DNA of 64,000 nucleotides from Flammeovirgaceae bacterium UBA976 (lineage in GTDB: Bacteria > Bacteroidota > Bacteroidia > Cytophagales > Cyclobacteriaceae), in NCBI GenBank assembly GCA_002292365.1, contig DBBU01000001.1:3551-67550 (forward strand). Direction: 5' to 3'. Position numbers and translations under genes: made by a program. This document shows positions 53,951-63,027 of the stretch, one piece after another (the stretch's first letter is position 1; each line of letters opens with the position of its first letter). Below the pieces are notes generated by a model, which was given only the letters and a program-made list of their open reading frames with translations, was not told the DNA's origin and did no database searches.

Positions 53951-56622
53951 TATCTGATTTGTTGTCCAATTGAAAAGTGAAATTGCCCACCTGAACGCTC
54001 ACTGGTTCCAGGTATGGCATCAAATCCATACCCATAATCAATGCCCAAGAGCCCAAAAGCAGGCATAAAAATTCTTGCTCCAATACCCGCAGATCTGTAA
54101 AGCTTGTAAGGGTTGTAAGCCTCCGAGTTGTTCCAATTATTACCCCCCTCAACAAAAGTCAATAGATAAATGGTAGCCGTTGGATTCAAAGAGACTGGAT
54201 ATCTCAATTCCAAAATGTATTTTGTAAAGGCAATACCCCCCAAAATATTGGTTTCACTGTCGAAAGGTGTCAATGATGTCGCCTGACGTGCACTTTGTTG
54301 TGGATTAGGATAACCACGCAACCCAATGACATCCGTACCTAAAATGAAATTTTGCCCCGTCAAACCATCTCCTCCCAAAACGAACCTTTCAAAAGGACCC
54401 ACAGATGCTTTATCAGAATAGGATCCAATAAATCCAAAATGAACTCTTGGCGCCAAGACAAGCTTAGGCAACACAGGTAAATAATATCTAAAGTCAAAAT
54501 TCCATTTATGATATTCAACCCATTTATATTTATCCTCTGGGATCGCTGTTTCATAGTTGAGATCGTTAAATAGCGAATAAGGAGGTGTCATATTTAAACT
54601 CAATGAAATATCAGACCCTCGTTGTGGATACATGGGATTATCGGATGATCTTCTAGAAACCGTCGTATTAAACACAAAACTATTGGCATCTCCCGTAGCA
54701 AACCCTAAACTGAAACCTTGATAGTTATATAAAGAGTATTTTGAAAGGGATACCGCATTGCTGATGACAAAAAAATCATCAGGCCAATTTACTCTTCTGC
54801 CTAAGGAAACGGAAAAACTGTTCACACTTAATGAACCAATCGTTGTATTGTCTTGAAAATTTAAATAGCGTTGAACGGAATGATTATAACTGATTCCAAA
54901 ACTATTTGGCTTTTTCCCTCCCAACCAAGGTTCTTGAAAGCTTGCTGTATAACTCTGATAGCGCTTCCCGTTGGCTTGGGCTCTCACCGACAATCGCTGA
55001 CCATCTCCCATAGGAGGAAACTTTTCGAGCTTTATTGCTTCTCTGATAGAGAAATTATTAAAACTGACACCCAAAGTACCTACGAAACCATAAAAACCTC
55101 CCCAACCCCCTGATAATTCTATTTGATCACTGGGTTGCTCCACGAGCTCCCATTCAATATCAACGGTCTCATCTACCATATTGGGTATGGGAATCGGATT
55201 CACCTTCTGAGGATCGAAATAACCCAATTGGGATAATTCTCGCTGAGTTCTAATCAACAATTCTCTACTAAATTTTTGCCCGGGAACGGTTCGCAATTCT
55301 CGTCTCACAACATAATCTTTGGTCTTTTCATTTCCTGTTATCAATACTTTTTCGATGGTCGCTTGTCCCCCTTCAAAAACGCGCATTTCTAAGTCTATAG
55401 AGTCCCCCGAAACGCCCACCTCAACAGGATTAATATTAAAAAATAGATAACCATCATCCATATACAAAGAGCTAACATCTACTCCAGTTGGATCATAATT
55501 TAACTTTGTCTGAATCAACTCCAAATCATAAATATCTCCTTTCTGTACGCCCAATACCTTCGATAAAGTAGCATCGTCATAAATAAAATTTCCTTCCCAC
55601 TTGATCTCCCTGAAATGATACTTTCGCCCTTCAAAGATGTCAATGTCGATATTCATATGCTTTTCATTGGTCGCATAACTAGTATCCGACATAATAGCCG
55701 CATCTCTATAGCCTTTTGAATTAAGAAAACTAATCAATGCTATTTTGTCATTCACAAATTCTTCTTTGACAAATTTTGATGACTTAAAAAAATTTAACTT
55801 TATGACATCGCTCAATTGATCTCTAAATTCCTGAGCCGTAGCGGTATCTTTATGTGTCATAAAATAAAACAAATGCTTAGGATTTACTAGTTTGATAACA
55901 TTGACCAAAAGTGAAGAAGGAAGGCTAAACCTCGTTGTTTCTCCTGTCTTCTTAAACTTACTCCTCAACTTAGTATCACTGAATTGCTCGTTACCGTGGA
56001 AGTTGATATCATAAATTTTAACTTTCCTCCCCTTGTCGACCTTAATCATCAAAACGGCACTGTTTCTAATTACAGTGTCAATCCTTTGGCTGAGGGTTAC
56101 CCCTGCATTAAAAAACCCTTTTGCTTCATAAAATTTTCGAACAGCTAATTCTGTGTTCTTAATTACTACATCAGTAATGATTTTGCCCTTAGTGAGCTCA
56201 AGGTCGTCCTCTAATTCTGTTTGATAACCCTTACTTACCCCCTTAAACTCATATTTCATCAATCTAGGCCTTTCTGAAAGCTCAATGACTAACCATACTT
56301 GATTCCCTTCTATTTTAGATGCAAAAATAGCTATGTTGCCAATGATACCCTGCTTCCAAAGTTTCTTTATCGCCAAACTAATTTCATCTCCAGGAATCTT
56401 GATTTTATCTCCCACTTTTAATCCTGAAAGAGAGGTCAGTGCATTGTTGTCAAGAAACTGAAGTCCTCTTATTTCAATGTCTGCGATCTCTAGTTCACGA
56501 GGACTCGCATAGTTTATCTCAATGGCTTCGTTTGTTTTTTTGCGATTTTGTCCAAAAATTAATTGTGCATAGCTCGTCACCGACAGCAGATACAACAGAA
56601 TAAAAATCTTAATTAACTTCAT
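53950..56622 (-). CDS. bamA: Outer-membrane protein assembly factor BamA
   Basis: BamA is the central pore of the machine that folds outer-membrane barrels. The 890-residue protein has a signal peptide (cleavage near SYAQ) and five POTRA repeats over about 45-475 (for example IADIEIRGLQFLDNNALTSLSGLKVGD and ATIEKVLITGNEKTKDYVVRREL). A 16-strand barrel then runs to the C-terminus. The loop-6 region holds the VIGLRGYPN motif, the Bacteroidota form of VRGF/RGY. It is larger than E. coli BamA (about 800). Its ATG overlaps the uppS stop (ATGA at 56619-56622). Confidence 0.96.
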   Translation of the reverse strand: MKLIKIFILLYLLSVTSYAQLIFGQNRKKTNEAIEINYASPRELEIADIEIRGLQFLDNNALTSLSGLKVGDKIKIPGDEISLAIKKLWKQGIIGNIAIFASKIEGNQVWLVIELSERPRLMKYEFKGVSKGYQTELEDDLELTKGKIITDVVIKNTELAVRKFYEAKGFFNAGVTLSQRIDTVIRNSAVLMIKVDKGRKVKIYDINFHGNEQFSDTKLRSKFKKTGETTRFSLPSSLLVNVIKLVNPKHLFYFMTHKDTATAQEFRDQLSDVIKLNFFKSSKFVKEEFVNDKIALISFLNSKGYRDAAIMSDTSYATNEKHMNIDIDIFEGRKYHFREIKWEGNFIYDDATLSKVLGVQKGDIYDLELIQTKLNYDPTGVDVSSLYMDDGYLFFNINPVEVGVSGDSIDLEMRVFEGGQATIEKVLITGNEKTKDYVVRRELRTVPGQKFSRELLIRTQRELSQLGYFDPQKVNPIPIPNMVDETVDIEWELVEQPSDQIELSGGWGGFYGFVGTLGVSFNNFSIREAIKLEKFPPMGDGQRLSVRAQANGKRYQSYTASFQEPWLGGKKPNSFGISYNHSVQRYLNFQDNTTIGSLSVNSFSVSLGRRVNWPDDFFVISNAVSLSKYSLYNYQGFSLGFATGDANSFVFNTTVSRRSSDNPMYPQRGSDISLSLNMTPPYSLFNDLNYETAIPEDKYKWVEYHKWNFDFRYYLPVLPKLVLAPRVHFGFIGSYSDKASVGPFERFVLGGDGLTGQNFILGTDVIGLRGYPNPQQSARQATSLTPFDSETNILGGIAFTKYILELRYPVSLNPTATIYLLTFVEGGNNWNNSEAYNPYKLYRSAGIGARIFMPAFGLLGIDYGYGFDAIPGTSERSGGQFHFSIGQQIR

Positions 56623-57359
56623 TGAAAATCTAATTGTTCGCTAGTTTGACCGAATCGGCGTTCACGATCGTTAAAAGAATCTATCGCTAGATTTAAATGC
56701 TTTTTCCTGAAATCTGGCCAAAGTACCTCGGTAAAAAAAAACTCCGAATAAGCCAATTGCCATAATAAAAAGTTACTAATCCTCATTTCCCCACTGGTTC
56801 TAATCAGTAATTCAGGATCAGGGATACTCTTCGTTGACAAGTATTCAGACACCAAGTCCTCATCTATTATTTCGGGTTTGATGATCCCTTTAATTACCTC
56901 ACCACAGATGACCTTAAAAGCCTGGGTTAAATCCCATTTCCCACTGTAATTCAAAGCCAATATCAAATTCAACCCCTTATTTAATTTCGTTTCATCAATC
57001 GCTAAAGATAAGTTTTTATACACACCAGTCGCAAGCCCTTGTAAATCCCCTATCGCTGTCAAGCGAACCCTATTTTTCATCAATGTAGGTAATTCAACAT
57101 TAATTGTCTTGACCAACAAAGTCATCAATCCATCAACTTCCTTTTGAGGTCGTGACCAATTTTCTGTAGAAAAGGCATAAAGCGTCAAATGATCAACTCC
57201 TAACTCCGTGCAACCCTCGGTAATATCACGAACTGCCTGGACCCCGCTCCGATGACCAAAAATACGCTTGGCCCCCTGTTTTTTGGCCCAACGTCCATTA
57301 CCATCCATAATTACGGCAATATGTTTGGGGATTTTACGTCCGTCTCGTTTCGAAATCAT
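56619..57359 (-). CDS. uppS: Isoprenyl (undecaprenyl) diphosphate synthase
   Basis: UppS makes the C55 polyprenyl diphosphate carrier used for peptidoglycan and for the polysaccharide encoded earlier in this window. The 246-residue protein has IMDGNGRWAKK with catalytic Asp19, HRSGVQAVRDI, LYAFSTENWSRP, and the C-terminal RTSGEMRISNFLLWQ with SEFFF. It begins the uppS-bamA-ompH-ompH operon. Confidence 0.96.
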   Translation of the reverse strand: MISKRDGRKIPKHIAVIMDGNGRWAKKQGAKRIFGHRSGVQAVRDITEGCTELGVDHLTLYAFSTENWSRPQKEVDGLMTLLVKTINVELPTLMKNRVRLTAIGDLQGLATGVYKNLSLAIDETKLNKGLNLILALNYSGKWDLTQAFKVICGEVIKGIIKPEIIDEDLVSEYLSTKSIPDPELLIRTSGEMRISNFLLWQLAYSEFFFTEVLWPDFRKKHLNLAIDSFNDRERRFGQTSEQLDFQ

Positions 57360-57446
57360 TTTAAAAGAACCCTTTTTAAAAAGCGTACAAAAATGCCACT
57401 TTTTTCAAGAACATAATAATGGATCGTAAGTATTTAACTTTTTTTA

Positions 57447-58139
57447 TTAATTTTTCCTCCATTCATTGGGATCATAAGGAAAAGGACAGGGTATTTTATA
57501 AATGATAACACTCAGCGAAATACCTACAAAGCTGTACCAATCCATATCATTTGGATTTCCAAACTGAAAATCCTTTTGTGACAAATCTCCCTTTGAGATC
57601 CCATCAATTTCGTCAAAAGAGAGCCCTCGAACTCCCATTTCAAATCCCGCCATAAAACGCCTTCTTATCAAATGCTTAAATCCAATACCAACAGGAATTG
57701 TTAGTTGAGTGGTACTTAAATCTTCTGCCGAAGTAGACGAGGAGAAAATGGTGAGAAACCCCAAACCAAAATAGGCATAGGGACTCCATCTGACCGCAGA
57801 ATATTTTTTCTTGTAATTCAAAAAATCATATTCGAGTACAGAGGAAAAATCAGCTATTTTATGATTAAAAGAGGCCGATCTGATGGCTGCAGCGGGATCC
57901 AATGGGTTTTGATCTGATCCTCTTAGCCCTCCAAAACCTAGCGCTGTTTTGAGTGAGACATGAGTCGAAAAATTCATTCTATTAAAAAAAGTGCTCCCAA
58001 ACTGAATCGTAGAAAAGTTGTATCCCCGGGTCATATCACCGCTGTAATTAAAAATCCCCATTCCAGTTCCAAATTCCAAAAACTGGGCTTGCACCAAACT
58101 TGCATTCAATATAAAAACAATGATGATCCCTTTTTTCAA
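57447..58139 (-). CDS. DUF6089-type outer-membrane beta-barrel protein
   Basis: This protein of 230 residues has a signal peptide (MKKGIIIVFILNASLVQAQ) and then repeated amphipathic strands with glycine/aromatic alternation (FLEFGTGMGIFNYSGDM, YFGLGFLTIF, PVGIGFKHL). It fits the DUF6089 family that is commonly encoded beside uppS and bamA in Bacteroidota; function is unknown. The start is TTG at 58139. An 87-base gap separates it from uppS and a 66-base gap from nadK. Confidence 0.85.
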   Translation of the reverse strand: MKKGIIIVFILNASLVQAQFLEFGTGMGIFNYSGDMTRGYNFSTIQFGSTFFNRMNFSTHVSLKTALGFGGLRGSDQNPLDPAAAIRSASFNHKIADFSSVLEYDFLNYKKKYSAVRWSPYAYFGLGFLTIFSSSTSAEDLSTTQLTIPVGIGFKHLIRRRFMAGFEMGVRGLSFDEIDGISKGDLSQKDFQFGNPNDMDWYSFVGISLSVIIYKIPCPFPYDPNEWRKN

Positions 58140-58205
58140 AACTTATTAGTTACTTTATTGCCCATGATTTTAATCTAATATCAATAAAAACGGGCCAAAC
58201 ACAAG

Positions 58206-59081
58206 TTAATTGCGTTTATCTAACCCCCAAGATAATTTGTTTCTCAAAGTTTCTACAAAACTCACACCCTCGACTTTAATTAAACACGCTTGAAAAGGAG
58301 CTTTTTGAACTTTCATTTGATTAGAATCATTGACGGTCTGTGATCTTGAATCTAGTGATATTAAGAAATTATTCGTCCTGCTTTCTACCTCAAAGGTAAA
58401 CTCACAGGTATCGGGAACGATTAAGGGTCTTATATTTAAATTATGTGGACTCACCGGTGTAATGATAAAATTCTCATTCTCCGGCAACAATATAGGACCT
58501 CCACAGCTCAAAGAATAACCCGTTGAACCCGTAGGAGTCGAAACCATAAGGCCGTCTGCCCAATAGCTATTCAAGAAATCTCCATTTAAATAGCTCTTAA
58601 TGACAATCATAGCCGAAGAATCTTTCCTCAAAATAGAAAATTCATTCAAGGCATAACTAAATCCATTAAATATCTTTTGGTTACTACTAAGGGAGATCAA
58701 TGACCTCTTTTCGATCTCATAATGGCCTGTTAATAATTTATCAATGGCCACTGTAATTTGATCTTTTGCAATGGAAGCCAAAAAACCTAGCCTCCCGGTA
58801 TTGATCCCTAAAATAGGTATTTCTAGAGGCCCAACATGGGTCAATGTTTCCAAAAACGTACCATCTCCTCCAACGCTAACAAAGGCCTTGAATTTTTTTT
58901 TGTCTTGATAAAGGCCATAGACAGCTAGTGAAAATTCAGACAACATCTCTTCATTAAGCTTCAAAAAATCTGATGACACGGATAATTGAACCCCTCTCGA
59001 AACCAGCTGCCGCAATAAGGTCTGGACTTCGATAACAGAAGATGCCTTTATTTTTCTACCATGGATGGCGATACTTTTCAC
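58206..59081 (-). CDS. nadK: NAD kinase
   Basis: NadK phosphorylates NAD to NADP with ATP. The 291-residue protein has the GGDGT motif at 71-75 (catalytic Asp73), NTGRLGFLAS (about 94-103) and the second-domain motif YWADGLMVSTPTGSTGYSLS. The start is GTG. It follows the CBS-domain gene by 3 bases, so the two are co-translated. Confidence 0.96.
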   Translation of the reverse strand: MKSIAIHGRKIKASSVIEVQTLLRQLVSRGVQLSVSSDFLKLNEEMLSEFSLAVYGLYQDKKKFKAFVSVGGDGTFLETLTHVGPLEIPILGINTGRLGFLASIAKDQITVAIDKLLTGHYEIEKRSLISLSSNQKIFNGFSYALNEFSILRKDSSAMIVIKSYLNGDFLNSYWADGLMVSTPTGSTGYSLSCGGPILLPENENFIITPVSPHNLNIRPLIVPDTCEFTFEVESRTNNFLISLDSRSQTVNDSNQMKVQKAPFQACLIKVEGVSFVETLRNKLSWGLDKRN

Positions 59082-59084
59082 AAA

Positions 59085-59744
59085 TCAAATTTTTAAATAG
59101 TTCATCAGGCTATCGTATCGCTCTTGGGTATTTTCATTATTCATACGCGCACTAAAATGTCGCTCAATTTGATAACCGCTGAACTCCAAAATTGAAATCA
59201 AATGTGAAATGTCTTCTTTGTTAAGCTTAAGGGTAAGCCATATTTTACTGTTATCATTTGGGTCCATCGACAGCTGACTGTTGATGATTTTAGCATCGCT
59301 ATTTTCAATGATTCTACCGATTTCCGATAGAGAATAATCTCTATAGTTGAGGGCTAAAACGATAATCCCTCCAGGCGTCCGCAGAGCTGACCCCTTGACA
59401 TACACTTCAAAAGCTGAAGCGGTGGGTACCACTCCCAAATAGAAGCCTTGATGATCTTTTATGGCAATTAAGGGCAGGTCAAATTCTAGAGCACATTTTA
59501 TCAAATCATAATAATGACTGCCCTGGTCGATTTCCCCATTTTCTCCCGGCAACCTAAAATTATTGATCTGCTCACCATTGTGATTTTTAATCATTTCCTC
59601 AGCTAAAAAGCCAGCATAATAGCCATCCTTCACCACAGGTAATCGGGCGCATTCAAATTCTTCCATCAAATCCAAAGCCTTTGAGACCTTGTCTTCACTT
59701 TTTAAGAGAGGAATGCCAAAATCAATTAAATCCTTTGCGATCAT
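59085..59744 (-). CDS. CBS-pair protein with a C-terminal ACT-like domain
   Basis: This protein of 219 residues has two CBS motifs in its first 130 residues (for example SKALDLMEEFECARLPVVKDGYYAGFL and LPLIAIKDHQGFYLGVV), which usually bind adenine nucleotides. An ACT-like domain follows (about 135-210: GGIIVLALNYRDYSLSEIGRIIENSDAKI), which usually binds a small ligand. It sits 3 bases before nadK and 4 bases after the alpha/beta hydrolase gene. A role in sensing ATP/AMP or NAD(P) for NAD kinase is an inference from context. Confidence 0.88.
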   Translation of the reverse strand: MIAKDLIDFGIPLLKSEDKVSKALDLMEEFECARLPVVKDGYYAGFLAEEMIKNHNGEQINNFRLPGENGEIDQGSHYYDLIKCALEFDLPLIAIKDHQGFYLGVVPTASAFEVYVKGSALRTPGGIIVLALNYRDYSLSEIGRIIENSDAKIINSQLSMDPNDNSKIWLTLKLNKEDISHLISILEFSGYQIERHFSARMNNENTQERYDSLMNYLKI

Positions 59745-59748
59745 GCTC

Positions 59749-60495
59749 TTATGCCTTTTTTAAAAACGCTTCTACTATTAGGTTAAATTTCTTGGGCTGC
59801 TCCATCATGGGGGCATGGCAGCATTCATCAATAAATCGCAAAGTAGCATTGGGAATCAGCCTATCAAACTCATGGGCGACATAAGGCGGGGTAATGGTAT
59901 CGTTTAACCCCCATACCAGTAGGGTAGGAGCGGCCACTGAATGGAGTTCTTTAGACATATTATTCCGTTGTGCCGATTTTGCTATGGCCACAATACTTAA
60001 ACAGTTCTGGATACTTTTCATGGTATCAAAAACATGATCTACTAATACTTTGGTAGCTGTTTTAGGATCGTAAAAAGTATACTCCGTCCGTTCCTTTATG
60101 TATTCATAATTTCCCCTTTTTGGGTAGGATCCTCCCATAGAATTTTCAAACAAGCCGGAACTACCCGTTAAAATTAACCGTTTTACTTTTTCTTTGCGTC
60201 GCAACGCATAGATGAGCCCAATGTGCCCGCCTAGCGAATTCCCCATTAGATTAATCTGATCTAGTGCTAAAAAATCAACAAAGGATTCTAAAAAATCAGT
60301 AAGCGTTTCTAGTCCTAATTTTCTAACGGGAATAGAATAAATAGGCAATGCCGGAATAATCACCCGATATTGCCTTGAAAAATATTCCACTACCGCATCC
60401 CAATTACTCAATTTCCCGATGAGTCCATGAAGCAAGATAAGTGGCTCTCCTTCCCCTTTATCTAAAAACTTAAACCCGTTTTGATCTTTTAACAT
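59749..60495 (-). CDS. Alpha/beta-fold hydrolase
   Basis: This is a hydrolase of 248 residues. The oxyanion-hole turn is LLHGLIGKLSNW, the nucleophile is Ser87 in GNSLGG, the acid is Asp199 in WGLNDTITPP and the base is His227 in CCHAPMMEQP, so the triad is complete. No membrane anchor or signal is seen, so it is cytoplasmic. The substrate is unknown; esters or C-C bonds are both possible. It lies just upstream of the CBS gene (4 bases) and may share its transcript. Confidence 0.92.
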   Translation of the reverse strand: MLKDQNGFKFLDKGEGEPLILLHGLIGKLSNWDAVVEYFSRQYRVIIPALPIYSIPVRKLGLETLTDFLESFVDFLALDQINLMGNSLGGHIGLIYALRRKEKVKRLILTGSSGLFENSMGGSYPKRGNYEYIKERTEYTFYDPKTATKVLVDHVFDTMKSIQNCLSIVAIAKSAQRNNMSKELHSVAAPTLLVWGLNDTITPPYVAHEFDRLIPNATLRFIDECCHAPMMEQPKKFNLIVEAFLKKA

Positions 60496-60530
60496 AATAA
60501 ATCGATCATTCTGTAATGACTAGATAATTT

Positions 60531-61052
60531 TTAATTGTTCTTGAATAGGTCAAACACATCGAATATCCCCTTGAAATATGGAATAAAAGATCCGATAGCC
60601 TCGAAACCCTTAGGCGCAAAAGGAATAATATAACTCAAAATTATTGAATTATCTACATAATCATTTGAAAAATCAATGCCAAGCGAATCAATAACCCAAA
60701 ATAAAATGCTCAAAACAAATACAATTTTAAAAATATTTAATGCTGCTCCTAAAATATTATCTAAAATTCCTAATGGCGTAAAATCTAAAATTGCTTTCAA
60801 CACTTTTGATAACAAATGAATCCCCAGAATTAAAAGGGCTAAAATGGCAATAAAAATAGCAATCGCTATCCATTCAAAATAAGCACTATCCGAAAAAAAT
60901 TTCACGCTGATTGGTGCCGTAAATTTAATCGCCATAAAAAGACCTAAAAAAAATGCCAGTAAAGAAAAAAGAGCAACCAATAAGCCTTTTTGATAGCCTT
61001 TATAGGCTGAAAATGTCAATATAAAAATCAAAAAAATATCAAGATAGTTCAT
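60531..61052 (-). CDS. CvpA-family membrane protein
   Basis: This inner-membrane protein of 173 residues has four hydrophobic helices and the CvpA start YLDIFLIFILTFSAYKGYQKGLL, where the helix-loop pattern with GYxxGL is diagnostic. CvpA proteins affect envelope homeostasis and, in E. coli, colicin V production. It overlaps the yqeY gene by 4 bases and is 35 bases before the hydrolase gene. Confidence 0.9.
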   Translation of the reverse strand: MNYLDIFLIFILTFSAYKGYQKGLLVALFSLLAFFLGLFMAIKFTAPISVKFFSDSAYFEWIAIAIFIAILALLILGIHLLSKVLKAILDFTPLGILDNILGAALNIFKIVFVLSILFWVIDSLGIDFSNDYVDNSIILSYIIPFAPKGFEAIGSFIPYFKGIFDVFDLFKNN

Positions 61053-61501
61053 TCCATCAAAAAAGCCTTGACCACGGATGAAAGTGCCTTTCCATCTACT
61101 TTTCCCGAAAGCTCTTGACTGGCTATTCCCATGACTTTACCCATTTCTTTGGGCGAAGTAGCTCCTGTTTTTTTTATAATTTCTCTTACTGCTGTCTCTA
61201 GTTCTTCTGAGTTGAGCTGCTGGGGAAGAAATGCCTCAATAACCACAAGCTCATCCCGCTCAATATCTGCTAAATCTTTTCTCCCTTGTTCTTTATAAAC
61301 CGTCATTGAATCCCTTCTTTGTTTGGCCGCCCTAGATAAAATCTTGATTTCAGCTTCTTCACTTAAGGCTGTGGCAGCCCCTTTTTCAGTTTCTGCAATT
61401 AAAATCATGGCCTTTATGGCTCTCAGGGCTCTCAAGCGGTCTTTATTTTTTTGGAGCATGGCCATTTTAATTTCCTGCTCTATTTTTAATTTTAAGCTCA
61501 T
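61049..61501 (-). CDS. GatB/YqeY domain protein
   Basis: This protein of 150 residues is all helical, with the YqeY pattern: ALRAIKAMILIAETEKG, IKILSRAAKQRRDSM, a middle FLPQQLNSEEL and the C-terminal TSPKEMGKVMGIASQELSGKVDGKALS. The domain resembles the tail of GatB that binds tRNA, but its role as a separate protein is not established. It starts 42 bases from the divergent pdxJ and overlaps cvpA. Confidence 0.93.
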   Translation of the reverse strand: MSLKLKIEQEIKMAMLQKNKDRLRALRAIKAMILIAETEKGAATALSEEAEIKILSRAAKQRRDSMTVYKEQGRKDLADIERDELVVIEAFLPQQLNSEELETAVREIIKKTGATSPKEMGKVMGIASQELSGKVDGKALSSVVKAFLME

Positions 61502-61511
61502 CGATAAAAAC

Positions 61512-61519
61512 TATTTTTG
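61512..61519 (+). promoter_or_regulatory. -7 element for pdxJ
   Basis: TATTTTTG is an exact TAnnTTTG match, 24 bases before the pdxJ ATG at 61544. The 42-base divergent gap leaves little room, and a -33 TTTG is not clear. Confidence 0.45.
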
Positions 61520-61543
61520 TAATTCAATAAATTATATGTTTCA

Positions 61544-62257
61544 ATGACCAAACTTAGTGTAAACATTAACAAAATTGCAACATTACGCAATGCAAGAGGG
61601 TCTAGCAACCCAAATGTTATCCAAATGGCTCAGGACTGTGAAAGGTTTGGTGCTGATGGTATTACCATTCATCCTCGGCCTGATGAAAGACACATTACCA
61701 CCCAAGACGCTTATGAACTGTCCCGCATAGTAACCACTGAATTCAATATTGAGGGGTATCCAGATGCCCGCTTTATGAAACTCATTGCAGAACTGAAACC
61801 TGATCAGGTAACCCTAGTACCCGATCCTCCAGAGGTTCTTACTTCTAATACGGGTTGGGATACGGTTAAGAATAAAGGTTTTCTAAGTGAAATCATCCAA
61901 GAGCTCCGCTTATCTGGTGCACGCATTTCCATTTTTTGTAACCCTGAAATTTCTATGGTGGAGGGTGCTGCCAAAATCGAAGCGAATCGTATTGAACTTT
62001 ATACAGGGCCCTATGCCAATGATTTTCTTCAAAATCGAGTACAAGCCCTTCGTTCATTAGTTGAGGCTGCTGATGTCGCAAAAAAGATGAGCCTAAGCGT
62101 CAACGCCGGTCATGACTTAGATTTACAAAACCTAAAATATCTCAAAAAGGGTATTCCGCATTTAGCAGAGGTTTCCATCGGACATGCCCTGTTTTGCGAC
62201 GCCTTGTATTATGGCATCCAAAACACCATTCAAATGTATAAGAGACAACTTCAATGA
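61544..62257 (+). CDS. pdxJ: Pyridoxine 5'-phosphate synthase
   Basis: PdxJ condenses 1-deoxyxylulose 5-phosphate with 3-amino-2-oxopropyl phosphate in vitamin B6 synthesis. The 237-residue TIM barrel has VNINKIATLRNARG, GADGITIHPRPDERHI with the catalytic His, VTLVPDPPEV with the catalytic Glu/Asp region, RIELYTGPYA, and AGHDLDLQN, followed by EVSIGHALFCDALYYG. Its stop overlaps the next start by 4 bases. Confidence 0.96.
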   Translation: MTKLSVNINKIATLRNARGSSNPNVIQMAQDCERFGADGITIHPRPDERHITTQDAYELSRIVTTEFNIEGYPDARFMKLIAELKPDQVTLVPDPPEVLTSNTGWDTVKNKGFLSEIIQELRLSGARISIFCNPEISMVEGAAKIEANRIELYTGPYANDFLQNRVQALRSLVEAADVAKKMSLSVNAGHDLDLQNLKYLKKGIPHLAEVSIGHALFCDALYYGIQNTIQMYKRQLQ

Positions 62258-63027
62258 AACTTCATTTTAAAAAATTTGGATCAGGTCCACCTCTGATTAT
62301 TTTGCATGGCGTCTTTGGCTCTTCGGATAACTGGAAAACCTTAGCCAACCACTTGATGAGTACATTCGAGATTTATTTAGTAGACCAAAGAAATCACGGC
62401 TTATCTCCGCACAGTGATGACTTCAATTACCAAGTCATGACCGATGATCTAGAGGAATTATTACATGATGCACAAATAGATAAATGCTACCTATTGGGCC
62501 ATTCTATGGGTGGCAAAACCGCTATGAACTTTGCCGTTCAATACCCTGAGAAAATCATAAAGCTCATCATTGTAGACATTGCGCCTAAAAGGTATCCCCC
62601 CCACCATCAAAATATCTTACAAGGAGTTCATTCCTTAAAAATTAATAAGATAAATAACCGGAAAGAGGCTGATGATTTACTTTCGACAACTATAAATAAT
62701 TCTGGAATCAGGCAGTTTATCTTAAAAAATTTAAGTCGAAATCCAGAAGGATTGTTTTACTGGAAAATAAACTGGAAAGCCATCGAAGATAATATGCAGG
62801 CCATTGGATCGCCCCTTTTATCCCATGCTGTCTTCTACGGTGAAGTGTTGTTTATTCGAGGGGCTCAGTCGGACTATATATTAAATAAAGATAAATCTTT
62901 GTTAACAAAACATTTCCCAAATGCCGTTTTAATGACCATTCAAAAGGCCGGTCATTGGATTCACGCGGAGCAACCCGCACAACTTTTGGCCCTTATCAAG
63001 CAATTTATAAAATATGGAAAAAGGTAA
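62254..63027 (+). CDS. Alpha/beta hydrolase (YbfF-like esterase)
   Basis: This is a hydrolase of 257 residues. ILHGVFGSSDNWK gives the oxyanion hole, DQRNHGLS is typical of the YbfF/ABHD11 group, the nucleophile is Ser84 in LGHSMGGK, and the base is the His in KAGHWIHAEQP. YbfF-like enzymes hydrolyse short acyl-CoA or thioesters. It overlaps pdxJ by 4 bases and the methyltransferase gene by 14 bases, so the three are co-transcribed. Confidence 0.93.
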   Translation: MKLHFKKFGSGPPLIILHGVFGSSDNWKTLANHLMSTFEIYLVDQRNHGLSPHSDDFNYQVMTDDLEELLHDAQIDKCYLLGHSMGGKTAMNFAVQYPEKIIKLIIVDIAPKRYPPHHQNILQGVHSLKINKINNRKEADDLLSTTINNSGIRQFILKNLSRNPEGLFYWKINWKAIEDNMQAIGSPLLSHAVFYGEVLFIRGAQSDYILNKDKSLLTKHFPNAVLMTIQKAGHWIHAEQPAQLLALIKQFIKYGKR

